Source: Polytrichum commune | Lineage: Eukaryota > Streptophyta > Polytrichopsida > Polytrichales > Polytrichaceae | NCBI GenBank assembly: GCA_950295325.1 | Contig: OX485807.1 | Coordinates: 622,501 to 686,500, forward strand | Direction of reading: 5' to 3' | DNA: 64,000 bases | Shown here: in pieces, positions 35,736 to 48,787 of the stretch | Layout of the letters: every line of letters begins with the position of its first letter | Numbering within the stretch: position 1 is the stretch's first letter | Notes under the pieces: model-generated | The model's input: the letters and a program-made list of their open reading frames with translations, nothing else | Database searches by the model: none | Told to the model about the DNA's origin: nothing | Made by a program: the position numbers and the translations under genes

Positions 35736-38700
35736 CCAGTCCAACGGAACATAATTATGGATTTGAATAATGTTATGCAACTACAACTCTAGAATTATAA
35801 TGTAGAGAGTAGTTATTATAAATATATATGATCCATTACAACAAATCTTAATTCCTATTTTATGATCAATTTTCTCTATCTACTTGATTGTTGAGTTAAA
35901 CAATTTTTTTGGCAAATGTAAGTAGTTACTTAAATTATACATGTGTTTAGAGAACTCATTGAAACCAAATGATTTTTTGTTTGTTAATTGGTGATGTATA
36001 TATCAAATTGTTATCTTGGGGGGAGGGGGAGGTTACTCCCTCTTGTGTCATGTAATCACATTTGTACAAAGGGTATTTTTATGGGGGCTATTTACTTCCT
36101 CATTTGGATTTTAGGAAACCCATTAAGTAGAAAAGAAAGAAACTTCACCAAATTGTATTAAGCACCATATAGGTAGTTTAAAAGGAAAACCTATATTATT
36201 TCAAATGATGCCCAATCACTTATAAAATTTTCATTTACTCATGTGTACGAAGGCAAACTTAAGACTCCAATGTGACATGGATTATATCCACTTTGCTATA
36301 TATTAGTGAAAGAACAGTGTACACATCATAACTCAGTCATTCAATTTTCATCATTTTACATGTATTATATGTGAATATACTCGTTTTATTTAATTTTAAA
36401 AAATCTTCTATTATTTTTTTCAAACTAATTTTTTTTACCTCAAACCTAAAGTGCGGTTTTTTCCCTTATGCTAAATTATATATAATCACATGTTTTGCAA
36501 TTTAAGTAGGCTATGGTAGATTGAAAGTTTTTTTTTTTTTTTTTTGCCAATGAATAAAAAGTACTCTATAGTTGTTCACACGTGATTTCTACTTTTTGGT
36601 CGGTCACGAATTATCGTGAGTGTAGAAAGGGGTATTAGTTGAGGCATTAGTGTACATGTATACATAAGAAAAAGGTATGTTTTTTCTCTAATGTATACAT
36701 TTGAAAATACTATTATAATAATTTTTATCAAGTAAGGATAGACATACAAAGACTCTAAGGGTCCTAAGGTTTAGAATAACATTTGATAATGGATGTGTTA
36801 GTTTCATCCACCTCACAATTTCATTCATTTATTTTCATGTGGTCATTGTCCTCAATAACTACTATATGCCTTCTTGTTAGAGTTTGCATTTGGGTATAAA
36901 TTTTTACAACTAAAGGCTCTTGAAGCTTTCATGGGCTTCCATGTTAACTATGTAAGGAATTTGAATGAATCGGTACAAATGAAAGTGATGTTAATACTAA
37001 GGCTTTAGATGTTTACAAAAGGACTCATGAAAAAAAAATTCATATATATATACACAACTTTGGTTTCATGTATTGTTGGCCTATAATTAAAGATCACCCT
37101 AAGTTCTTTGACATAGAATAGATTGCAACTCCAAAGAGCAAAGCTAGGATATGAGCATGAGCAAGGGCTTATTTCCATGGGACAATAGGGCCTATATATA
37201 GACATATTCACAAAGGAAATGAGGTGACACAAGGATTTTATATTTCTCGGATTACCCAAAAAATAAATTTGTTTTTACGAGCTGCCTAAAAAAAGGTTGG
37301 AGGGGTGACCAAAATTATCTGCGGTTGAGTGAATTTTGGTAAGGAGGTTTTACAATTTACATTCACATGTACCAAAATACTAGCTATCCTATTAGTTGGA
37401 GTAGTTTTGCTTATAATGCATGTCTCTAGGCTAGGTGGTACAATATGTTGTGTACACATTTGGTGTTTTGACATGTGTCTAAAAGAGAATGGATAATGAA
37501 CCAAAAATCCTAAGGATAATGGACAACATTTGACACCAATTGAGTAACATGGTTAGGATTTTGTTGATGTATGGTTTATAGCAGTGAGAAATTCCATCGT
37601 ACACCACATGTGCAAAAACAAACAATGTACTTTAGACTTTCATCAAAATAATGTCCATAGTGCGGGTTGGGTTTGTGTATACATTGTTTGTAGGTGACAT
37701 TAAATGACACACATAAGAAAATTGCCCTACATTCAACATCTTCAACACTAAGATCCAAAACTAAGCTCCCCAACATTGAACTCAAGCAATACTCAACACT
37801 CCTTCAAGAAGAATCGTTGTGAAATCCCAATTGTACATTTCTTGCTCATGGTTGGGGTTGGGCTCCACATTCTCTCCCAAACCTACACACCAAAAATAGT
37901 AGCATGCATTGTATAGTGTTGGTTATGCCACATTGCTTGAAATCAAGCAAGCCAATATGGGTGGTTTCTGATCGTCTCACTCCGATTGGTGTTCACAAGA
38001 TGGAGTTCATTTAGTTGGACAATAACCTCATGAAAGATCTCTTCTAAAATCACCTTCAAAATACGCTCCAAGAAAAGATCGTCTGGAAATGGAGGCAAGA
38101 TGTACCCCATACCAATACAATTGTCTTGGATATCGCTAGAAACTACATAAAGAGGTACAATCCACCAGAAATGGACATGGCCAAAGGTAAGCACAATTCT
38201 ACAATTTGAAATATTGTTGTGATAACATCTCACAAGCTATGATGCCTTTGGTCAAAAGACAAAAGTCTTCAACGTCAAAAGTATTATGTTTGTTTATTTT
38301 GATAAGCCACTTACAAACATCAAACAAAACCAGGGCAATGCAGGGCCCACACATATGTATTGGGATTACGTGTACTCAAAAGACAAGCCTTTTGTATCAT
38401 CCAATGAGAGCAAGAATTCTCCAAGATAAATGCACATTGTTTGAATATGCCCACATACTTGTAAACAAAGAATAACAACACCCACTTGGCAGATACACCC
38501 CAAAAAAAAAAAAAAAAATCCCTTTCTCAAGCATTAGAACTTGTGCCAACAATCTACATAAATTCATTTGAAGGACGTTAGAGATTGTGAACTTGTTATA
38601 CATGAAACACACGACATCGATGTAGAATGGTAATACAACTGTGAGCATAAACACAAGTAACTTTCCAAAACTTGTTTGTGATTGGTAAAATTGCCAACTA

Positions 38701-39556
38701 AATGTTTTACAAGACTTAAACCCACATCAAGGGACATCACTAAACATCAAAATGGACAACCTACATGTAAAATACAAACTTCCCAACTACACACTGATTT
38801 AAAATTCCCACTCCACATCATTGGATCGCAAACCAACAATTTTGCAAGTTTTTCTACATTCCATGTAGGACTATGAATGTAGATGTCATTGTGTAGTTTT
38901 GCTCTAAACACAACCACAAACAAGTGATACAAATGCTTGCATGGAATGTATTTACCTTTGCCACCAATACTACCCTAAGTGCATCACCTGGTAATTGAGA
39001 CAATTACATCTAGGGTACTGATTGATTGTCAGCACATGGTCTACAATTAGCGTGGTATTATTTTGGTTGGTGACAATGTAAACTTTGCCATTACTGGGAG
39101 GGTCAAGTGCACGATGTTCAAGGACATGAAACGTCCGAGATTCATCTTCATGTAGTGCTCTTCAGTTGGTTTGGAGCACCTGATTCTCTTGCCTTCACAC
39201 GTAGTGGGATGCCCCACAAGGTAGTCATTTGCTACACCCTCAGGAACAAGAGACAACACCTAACCAAATCTTTGCAATCTGAACCATACATCCTCCAAAG
39301 AAAAAATCTCTACATTTGTTGAGTTCATACCAATCTTCACAACCCAAGTCTCCGGTAATGTGAGTTCGAAGACAACAAAAGGACAAACAATATCCCCAAC
39401 GCACAATTGAATATCGCCAAGGTAGAACCACATAAACTTTTGCCTAGCCTCCTTCATATTTGCAAGTTTGAAATGACCTTCGAAGTATGCCATCCTTGAG
39501 CCTGTTTTGTTGGAACACTTTGCATGTGTAGAAGTTTGGATAGCAGAGCACATCAA
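35736..39556. other. AT-rich region with unidentified minus-strand coding debris
   Basis: A T run lies at about 36530-36545. From about 37576 to 39556 the minus strand has several medium open frames (37576-37785, 37943-38233, 38747-38932, 39047-39259, 39260-39556) separated by stops. One (37943-38233) contains 'PDDLFLERILKVIL', weakly reminiscent of an F-box start but lacking the basic/Trp half. I cannot assign it. It is probably a decayed gene or element. Confidence 0.3.
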
Positions 39557-40311
39557 AATCTAATGCAATGAAGGGTTACCTCCCTGATATTACACATATC
39601 ACCTAAAAAATGCATTTGAACATCAAACTCTGGTGCAAATCCTCATTCCGAAAATTCATGTTGGAATTTCATAAACTTAATTGCTCCAAAGTGGATTACC
39701 TGTATACTTCACATTCAAGCACTAATGATATGATCCTAAACATCATAATGGGAACGCAACTCACTGGTTGAGAGATAAAAAGTCAAAAGCTCAACACTAT
39801 TTGCTTGAGGTAATATGTAATAGACCACTTGAGATTGCTACAGAAACCTTGACTTTTTTTCAACCATATAGCTAAACCACACGACGTCGAAATTTCATGA
39901 ATGTAATGCATTAATGGTAAGGGTCTCTCCAGTACATTTTGGATGTAGATGCTACCACTTGGTGAAACTGGGACATATACCCCAATCCTAGATATGAGAG
40001 TCTTCTACATTAGAAGGATAGGACGAGCTGTTTTACATGTACACAGATCTTAGATCCGGAGTCTGGAGTCCACTTGGCTTTAGAGGATTCAACTTCGTAA
40101 CCTCTTTTGAATATACCCTAAATAGAAAGAATTGATTCCGCATTTTGCCCCCGCCGATTAGGACTCCAGAACTACAAAGGTGCTCATCATCAACAACCAG
40201 ATCATCATCAGAGCACTCATCAGTTGCTCATCTTCACAGCCTCACTTCGCCATCATCGAGCTGTAGTCGATCAAGTCCTGCTGCACCACATTTTGATCTT
40301 CACCTTCAACC

Positions 40312-41961
40312 ATGGCTAAGTTCACAGCGATGGGGCGCTCAATTGCAGTGCTGATGGTCATGGCAATGGCTGTGACCGGAGCGAGCGCGCACTTGGAACC
40401 CAGGCACAAGACGCACAACGTGACTTTCTACGCTCACGAGGCGATCAATACGGGCGCTGACGCGACGGGTGTGATAGTGGCAGGGCCCGGAGGCAACACG
40501 AGCTACCTGCAGTTCGGTGCCTTGGTTGTGGTAGACGACATCATCACCGAGACCGCCGACCCCAACTCTGCCCCGCTCGGCAAGCTGCAGGGTCTGTATG
40601 TGCTGGACGGCAGCACGAAGTACCGCGCCCAGGTCACCGTCATCATCGACCAGCCCGGCGATTTGGTGGAGACCACCTACGAGGTAAGCAATCCTTCGAT
40701 CTCTTGCACACAGTTGCTGTCACCCCTAGATCGGCCGTTACAATTGCCTTACTATCTCCGATGTCGGCAACTTGGAGGAGATTGTTGATTTCTTATGTAT
40801 CTGCACACAACCACCTTCCATTTGTGAAGTACCAACGTGGTGATGGCCAACCTGATAGGGAGTCATTTTCCTTACTCGATAGGGGTAAGAGTTCTATTCG
40901 ATTACTTGGTCTTTGGACTTCTCACAAACTCCTCCTCTTGACGCCTTAGGAGAAGTACCGGAGCGGCAACTCTCCCTTTCAAAACATACGATTCTAATGT
41001 TTCTAATCGATGGAATCGATGATTTGTTCTTTCACAAAGAGAAGGAACATGCTTGGAGGGATGCATTGAGAGGAATCCATTTGTTAGATTTGTGTTAATT
41101 TAAATTAGAAAAGGTCTGCATTTTGAAATGTCAAGTTTTTAGAATTGTTAGGAGCAATGTTTTTAGGTGTGGAATGACTTATGATGAAAATCTAGCTCTC
41201 AAAAATGATTTTTAGTAATGGTTTAGCAACTCCTTACAACTTCAAAAGGCAATGACCCTTGCCATTTTTAAAAACATCGATACCCTTTTGGAGCTGGTTT
41301 TGTATTATAAGTAATTTTCTAGGGGACTGTTGAAGAAAAATTGCTTGTAGTAATTATTTTGAATGACGACGTCTGTAAGTGATTCCTTCTCTGGTGCAGG
41401 CCGAAATGATATCAATGAATTCCTAATGTATTCCTCTCCATGTTTCACAATGAATTCCTCTCCATGCCCTCTTGCCCAGATTCGTAAAACCAAACAATCA
41501 TCAATTCATTAGCATCAATTCAATTCATTAGCATCATGAGATTGGTTAGAAACATCTGCTCTCACGGGGTGAGCTGCCACCCCCTGCTTCATCGTCCATC
41601 TCCACAGTGCAGATAAGCTTTGGAAACTCACATGTTTCAGATAGGGTGGAAATAGTTTCAAAGGTCTAGAGACATAATTTTCTGTTGGAAGTCTTTGGAA
41701 CTCTGTAGGAACATTTTAAATCTGCCGATGTTGAGTCATAAATATTTCAACCCATTAATTTAATTGATATGAGTGCAGATTATTGGCCAACGTGCATCCT
41801 TCAACGTAACCAACGACAGGCAGCTCGCAGTGGTGGCCGGAACCGGTAACTTCCTCGGCCAGAAGGGTTATGCCATAGTGTCCACAGTCTACCAGAAGCT
41901 CGTGGGCAACACCGGAGCGCAATACAACATCCAGAAGTGGACACTTGTTGTTGGCAAGTAG
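40312..41961 (+). CDS. Dirigent-family protein, copy 2 (two exons, 184 aa)
   Basis: Exons 40312-40683 and 41779-41961, with the same structure as copy 1. Exon 1 is identical to copy 1 at every base I compared (372 bp). Exon 2 differs at five positions, all synonymous. Signal peptide and dirigent motifs are as in copy 1, so secretion and apoplastic function are expected to be the same. The possible TATA-like tataccctaaatag is at 40112-40125. The AATAAA used in copy 1 is changed here (aacaat), but another AATAAA stands at 42026-42031, a site where copy 1 has none. The lack of any amino-acid change argues that both genes are or were recently functional. Confidence 0.92.
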
Positions 41962-42429
41962 GGAATGTACAAATTTTTAGGAGTAAAGCGAGAAAACATT
42001 CTTAATTTCCAAATTCTGCTATTCGAATAAAGGATGAATGCCTGAGTTCAATTAATAGCACAACCAAGTATCCTGTATGAATCAACATTCTGATTCATGA
42101 ACAATTATTGTTACGTTTGAACCAGACAAGCTTCCATAGCTTACGCATTGTGTGCATCAATTCCTAATTACTTCATTGCAGAGCGACAGCATGTTACATT
42201 TCAAGATGTTAACAATAGATTAAACTGCTTACACAGCGGATGAATATCTTTCGGATATGGTGCTTACTACTCAGTGCTAATACTACTTACTAGGAATTAC
42301 CTTCGGAGCTACCAGATGGTTTGGGATTAGTACTAGCTCTTCGTTCTAACAATGCTAAAACCTAAGTATAGTTGCTAAACGTAATAAAACTCCCACTCAG
42401 TATTCCAAGAACGCACAGAAGCACCATTA

Positions 42430-43436
42430 ACATAATTCTCACACTTGATAAACTTTCTTTGAGATATTGAGTGCAGAGCGCAGCTTATAAAAGGTGTCCG
42501 GAGTCAAAGCTTTGGTGAGAATATTCGCCAATTGAGGTTGTGTAGGCACACAAAGCATAACGATTTCATCACAAGCCTGAAATTCGCAAATAAGGTGAAA
42601 CAGCATCAATGTGCTTGGTTCTCTTGTGGAATTTGGGATTGTGAACGAGCCTAATAGCAGATTGGTTATCGGAAAAAAGAGGACTAGGTTCAGGTTGAGA
42701 AAACCCCAGGTCAAACAAAATACGCCTCGCCCACACCACTTCTTTTCTTCGTAAGAGAAGCTGCCACACATTCGGACTCCGTTGTGGAAGAAGCTGTGCA
42801 AGGTTGGTTGCGGCTGAGACAAAGAACTGGTCCGTTGTTGAGGAAAATGATTTCAAATACGAAATCATATTGGTGAGGAGAGCTTGATCTTGTCACATGG
42901 CCAAACCATCATCGACGTGCTAAAATAAGACGAAGAGCAGTGGTAGAGAAGGAAATGCAAGGATCAGCACTACTTGTAAGGATGTCATAGGCCTTCAAGA
43001 AATTGGAGAAAGTAGTGTTCCAACTACGTGCAGATTGCTTTAAACCATAAAGCCCTTTGAGAATGCGACAAACCTTGCCGCGACTGCCAGGAAATGAGCG
43101 GTAAAATTATTCCTCGAAGCCAAAAGGGAGCTCCATGAAGATGAGTTCCTGGATGGTAGAATTAAGGTAATTAAGCTGTCTTGGTATCAAATTGTACCAA
43201 ATACAAGCCATCTGCGGCAGCAATGGACGAAATGATCCTTATGCTCTCAGCTCTTGCGGTGGGAGCAAACGTCTCTGTAAAATCGATCCCAGGAGATCGT
43301 GTGAAACCCTTAGCCACGAGACGAGCTTTGAACCGCGCAAGCGTTCCATCCTATTTTGCTTTAATGCGAAACACCCACTTCTTCTTGACGGTGCTGCGCT
43401 CGGGGGAAGAGCCTCAAGCGACCAGGTGTTATTTTT
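42430..43436 (-). pseudogene. Inverted Copia reverse transcriptase / RNase H fragment
   Basis: Read on the minus strand from 43436 downward, with frameshifts and stops: NNTWSLEALP, KKKWVFRIKAK, ARLVAKGFTRSPGIDF (RVT_2), RILKGLYGLKQSARSWN (about 43070-43020), 'STTESECVAA' and 'SDNQSAIRLVHNPKFHKRTKHID' signatures of RNase H (about 42830-42600), and QLANILTKAL at the end (about 42510). The YVDD core is lost in a deletion between about 42930 and 42850. It lies head-to-head with the gag fragment that begins at about 43433. Copy 1 of the duplication lacks it. Confidence 0.8.
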
Positions 43437-45035
43437 TGTCACGTCGTTCTTCCGCGTCTTCACCTCCACAGTCTGCATCCTCCATTGACTCCGACGACCC
43501 TCTCAGTCCTGTGTTGAGAAAACGCTCTCTCTCCGAGCTTTATGAGCGGATTGAGCCTCATGTTACTCTGAACTCCATTTCATGTGTTGCTGCAGCTAGG
43601 GAAAAGCTCACGAAATTGAAAAATAAAACTCATGTGCATCTTCCAGAACTGGAAGTTTGTGCCATTATATTTGTCGACTGAGCTCTCAAGAAGTCTCCTC
43701 TTACTTCTGCGGCCGAGAAAGTCATGTGGGATAAGAAAGACAAGCAGGCCATTGTGGCTATTCTAGCCACTATCGATTCAATCCACAAAGCCGAGGTTAT
43801 CAATTGCACGACCTTACACGTTATGAAAACGCAAGTTCAAGCGCGTCATGATCAACATTCCGATGAATGTATCAATGCTCTTCAGGAAAAGTACTATGGT
43901 AGCAAGCTTCTTGCTGGCGAATCCATAGCGATCTTCATTAGCTCCTTGCAGAAATTGGCTAAGCAACTAACCGAACTCGGTCACCCAATTTCGGACCAGC
44001 AGCTGATAAGCAAAATTAAATGCGCTCTCCCTCCGGTGTTTGATCCTCTCCTCGTCCGGGATAGCGTTCCCCTCGTCGGTCAGACGCTTACCTCGTTCCA
44101 GACTCACCTTGTGAGGTTCCAGCACAAACTGCGTGATCGGGATTTGTTCACTGAGGTGCCTGTGGACCAAGTTTTTTTCGCCAAAGGTGCTCTTCCTGAG
44201 GTTTCTCAGCCTCAATCTTCTCCAACTGATGCGCAAAAGAAAGAGCGCGCAGACCGACTTGCTCGTCAGAAACGTCACTCGCGGTGCTACAAGTGAGGAA
44301 AGCGTGGTCACTATGGAAAAGAGTGCCCTCACGACACGGACAGTTCTTCCTCTTCCACCTCTCCGAAGCGTCATAGAGGCCCCCGTTCTGATCGCCACTC
44401 TTCCAAACGCAAGGTTCATGACGGCAAACGGAGTCAAGCTCATGTCACTGCAACTTCGGTGCCTCGATCGGATTACTCTGACTCCGTTTCCAGTGAAGCG
44501 TACTGTGTAAACTCCGTCCCCGCAGATTTTTCTGGTAATGATGATTCTTCGTGGTACGCCGATTCAGGTGCCACCGAACACATGACTGACAAGTGGCAGT
44601 GGTTCACTAATTTCCAAACTGTTCATGATCATTGTTGGAGTGTAACTATTGCTGATAATCATCGTCTCTATGTGCGCGGAGTCGGCGATGTTCCTATTCA
44701 TACGACAGTTAACTGTGCCTCATCTTCGACGCAATCTGATATCCACCGGCCGTCTCACTGAGAAGCATGTTGCAATCATTCACGTTCGGGACGAATACAA
44801 ATTAATCAGCCGTGATTTCCATATGACTTCCATTTCCCCTAACAATACAGTTCATATCGCTGTTGCTGATGCTTCATCCCTTGTCGCTCCTTCTCGTTCC
44901 ACACTCACTCTCCAGGGACAATCGCCTTGGTCATATGTTAGCCTTCGCACTCTTAGAGATACGAGTAATCGCGAGACTGTCGTCGGTCTTCCTTCCTTTC
45001 ACAAACCTCTTTCTCCTAGAGTACATGCCCACTAG
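43433..45035 (+). pseudogene. Broken Copia gag-protease, copy 2
   Basis: Gag is better preserved than in copy 1: an open frame at 43724-44296 runs from a DKKDKQAIVAIL segment through NALQEKYYGSKLLAG to the zinc knuckle. There the second Cys codon has become TGA (CYK-stop), the same codon that is TGG in copy 1. The protease signature WYADSGATEHMT is at about 44552-44587, followed by a small deletion that removes the segment ending the protease domain, and a gag-pre-integrase trace. There is no integrase. Confidence 0.8.
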
Positions 45036-45420
45036 ACATGATATGAGAACTTGCAATTTATAGAGTTCATCACCTGTGCATGCATCCAGGTCAACAATAC
45101 TTTTGTGAGATGTGCAACTGCAAGTAGAGAATGTTGTGCAATATTCTGCTGGGATAAGCTGCTATTTGCAAAAGTTTTTTGGTCGAGGTTACTTTCACAG
45201 AAAGATGGCACGCCGGCAATCAAATGAATGGCACAACTTCGAATTCTGTATGAATTGACATCAAAGCAAATTGAGTCAATCGTCACGAGTAATTCGGAGG
45301 AAACAACCTCGCTGTGTAATGGTTTTTTATTTATACTACTACACCGTTTATGGTATTTAGTGTCACGTACACTATTTGTGAAGGCCTAAACTAGATGCCT
45401 ATAGGTCTCGTAGCATAATT

Positions 45421-45948
45421 CATCTCTCACTCTAACATGACTAGATAAACACAAATGCCACGTTCCTCTTTTTTCACAACAATAACACATTTAAGCATGC
45501 ACATATTCTATATTTGAGTACCTAACACAAGAATGGGGGGTGCTATGAAAAATAATTCAATTTAAATAACACTTTGCTATTAGTTTCATGCATTTGAATC
45601 AAAAAAATATGATTTTAGAATACTAGAGCACTTTTTCCGTATACTTGATTGTGCTTGCTCCTTGACAGTTATTCAAAATCTTGTGCTCAACCCATCTTGT
45701 GTCAATCTTTTGCTCTCTTTTGGTCCAACTATCAACAACCTTTGTGCGAAATACAACTCTCTTTGTGCAAAACTCAATAGAACACAAAACCTATAGTAAA
45801 CCCAAATTTGATACACACGTGCACTTCTCAAGTACTAGGGAAAAAAAGACGCAAGGCTCTTTTAAAGAATAAGGCTCTTTTAAAACATAAATTTAAAGTC
45901 GAGAGGAGATCCTTGGAAAACGTCCAGTATAAATATTTGTATATAATA
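45421..45948. other. AT-rich spacer
   Basis: Unique sequence after the duplicated block. I see no gene. Confidence 0.3.
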
Positions 45949-46981
45949 CTCCTTTGGTAAGATGACTTCATAAAAGTGCAAAGTCAATTTCATGAAGGTT
46001 CCAAGCTAGTTCATGAACCTTCCAACCAATGTTACCAAAGTGTTCTACCAATTTCATAAACCTTCTAAATTAGTTCATGATTCTTCTAACCAACTTGACA
46101 TGTGGCACACTTCAATTTCATGATAGTGGACCTTTACGTCTAGCAACTTCATGAATCTTCCAAACCAATTTCATAAAATTAATCTTTCCGTACTACGTGA
46201 TTTTTGTATTCTCAACTTCTCACCTCCTTGTTTCGCATTCTTTGCCTTACTGTTGTTCATTGGTTCCTCTTTGTTTTGTGTTTACTTGGAAGCCTCTAAC
46301 CTTGACGTCAATTTTTCTTTGGTCTTTCATGATAATTCCTTAAAGCCGCAAGCAAGCAATGCCAGTTCTTCCATGGTCTTTGATTATTGTAAAGAAAAGA
46401 CAAAATAACGCATGTATTGGCATACCAGCGTGACTTCGAGCCTGTTGCCTTATACTGATCACGGTATTTTGTGATGCAGTATATGGTTTTATGCCTCCTT
46501 TTTTATTATTGTACATTGAAGTAAGCAACACAAACCCAAATTATGTATTTGAAGTGCGCAATCTCGTGGATTTGAGAGTGTAACATGGTTGTGGATTTGA
46601 TTGTGGGAAGAGTGTTGATCACATGAGCATAGTGCATAACATGTTTGGAATGTTTGAACATATTACCAAGGATAGATAAGAGAGGTTGATCAAAAATTTG
46701 GTAGAGCTAGTTGTGGGGAGTGATTAGGAGAATCTTATACATGATGTACCAATCTTTGTGAAATAAAGTAAAATAATTCATGAAATTGATTTTGTGAAGT
46801 TGTGAATATGGGTACTGAATCATGAACTTGTTCACAACATGTATGAAATTGGTTAAAATTCAAGCTAATTTGGTTGTCTATGTAGTGAACTTGGTTCATG
46901 ATTCCAAGGAAATTGGTAGAACCTAGTTTTAAAATCATGAAATTGAGTTTGCACTTCTGCGAATGCATCTTACCAAACGAG
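45949..46981. mobile_element. Stowaway/mariner-like element (1,033 bp)
   Basis: Ends ctcctttggtaagatg and catcttaccaaacgag are inverted with one mismatch, bordered by TA on both sides (45947-45948 and 46982-46983). The TA target and CTC start fit plant Stowaway/Tc1-mariner elements. The inverted similarity extends inward through 'aagtgcaaa(g/c)tcaatttcatga'. Both halves hold many copies of a 'caatttcatga(a)' motif, sense in the left half and inverted in the right. No transposase is present; an 85-codon frame at 46151-46408 has no recognised motif. Confidence 0.7.
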
Positions 46982-46983
46982 TA

Positions 46984-48600
46984 TATGAACACCTTGAATA
47001 GAACTATTGCAAAAATTGAAGATAGATTTAACTTTGGAACTTGATTGATTTTAAGAAATATTTAAAAAATCATATCATATCATTAAAGTTGAATATTAAA
47101 GTTCTTTTGTAAAAATATCCATGGTCTCATTATAATGGATGAGATTTTTTGAAGTTTTTTCTCTAACCCTAAAATAGACAATGGGAATAAAAAATTAACT
47201 CGTGTTCATAGAGTATTGGTAACATGTGGACACAAGAGACATGTTATTTTCATTGCTTAGAAATAACAAATTGCATCATAGTTGCTCAAATGTCAGTTTG
47301 GTAAAGAGGACCTACCCTACATGGATATGTTGGTGTTTTGCACAAGTTCTTGGTGCCAGTGGATGTCATTGTTGGGGTGGATAAATGTGACAAACATTAG
47401 ATTGATGCCATAGAAATCTCTTAGTCCATGAATGCGTCACGTAGCTCTATGACTACATGTGTATGAAAACATTACTATCTAGTAGTGGGCACATCATGAG
47501 GAGGTGCTCCCCTTGCACTTGCACAAGACCCCCCCCCCTCCCTCCCCATCGTCAAATAACAAAGAATTTAGGGGGTGGACTCTTAATTGGACACCTAAAT
47601 GATGTGCATGGGTGACTATGGAATAAAAACCCCTATATAGAATTTATAGATACATTTATAAATAAAAACAAATGTATATGGTGGGATAAAAAATAGACTA
47701 GTGTATTTATACTAAGCTTCTCAAATTCATGTGATAAACACCTCCACTACATATACCATTTATAAATCATGAAATAATTAGTCCTTTCTCACATATCAAT
47801 CCACTCTAATTTTTTCAATGAGAAAGTCATTAAACATAATTTCATAAATAGGATATAACTCATAATAATTTGTCCCCATAATACACATCATTAAAGCTAA
47901 GAAAAATGACTAACAATAGATGAAAATGTAATTGGACGAAACTAGCAATTTTATTGTCAATTTTATTATTAAACTTTAGACCCCTTTTTGTACATCTACT
48001 TTTGTTTCAAAATTTTAATAACCATTCTAAATGTACACAATAGAGGAAAGCAATACCTCTTCCTTATGTATATCATGTACGCTAATGTCTCAAATACAAC
48101 CCCTTATATACTCACGTTAATTTCTACTTTGCATCAAGAGCCTAATCCCCAAGAGAGAAAAAAAAAGAGACATACCATTACATATTATGAAATCTGACCT
48201 TAACAGTGGCTAGGACGACCTATTATTCTTACATTTGTGACCCAAAAATTGTGAAGGATCCCCTCTGAAGGAGTTGAACAGTGATTTGTTTGCATCCATA
48301 ATTTGACTTCATTACATTGAAGATCCTTGCCAATCTCGCTATAGTGTTATTTGCAATCAAGTTGCCTTCACAAATAAAATTAATTGCCTTGTTGCTTATC
48401 CAAATTATCTGGGGTCAAAAACCTATTTTTTCTATTCATGCGTATAGCAACCGCAATATTAAACAAGTGCTTGTATTTTATGAACATAGTATTAAATATT
48501 CAACATAGTTTGGAATGTCGATAAATTAGCGTGGGTCAACCTAATTGCACAAATCAGTGTAGCTTAGAACCACGATGACATGGCGTGGGTTTGTCCACGT
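46984..48600. other. AT-rich spacer upstream of the LUMINIDEPENDENS homologue
   Basis: A C-rich tract lies at 47528-47547. I see no gene or element ends. Confidence 0.35.
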
Positions 48601-48736
48601 CAGCAGATTGCGTCCATGTAGCTCGCTTCAAAGAAACAAACGTCCTCGCTTCTTCCCTTTCGGTTGATTCGCTCTGGAACGTAAGTTAGCTCTCGCGCTC
48701 ATTGTTGGTGTTGTCGCGGCTGCCCTTGCCGTCGCC

Positions 48737-48787
48737 ATGGCTATGGGCTCGTCCTCGCACTCACGATCACTCTCGACCTCGCGCTAG
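48737..48787 (+). promoter_or_regulatory. Upstream ORF in the LUMINIDEPENDENS leader (16 codons)
   Basis: ATG at 48737 in the strong context gccATGG opens a 16-codon frame (MAMGSSSHSRSLSTSR, stop TAG) ending 35 bases before the main ATG at 48823. If the transcript starts upstream of 48737, it would be expected to reduce initiation at the main start. The transcription start is not known. Confidence 0.5.

Larger units (their letters stand above)
39557..45420 (+). repeat. Segmental duplication, copy 2
   Basis: Direct copy of 23311-27970, about 16.2 kb downstream. It is the more complete copy: it retains the inverted Copia reverse-transcriptase fragment and the 5' part of the gag frame. Flanks show frequent substitutions and small indels, while the dirigent first exon region is almost identical. 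Confidence 0.9.

Noticed and set aside
37943..38233. F-box protein fragment
   Set aside because: Only the 'PDDLFLERIL' start fits; the basic and Trp-containing second half of the motif is missing, and surrounding frames are broken.
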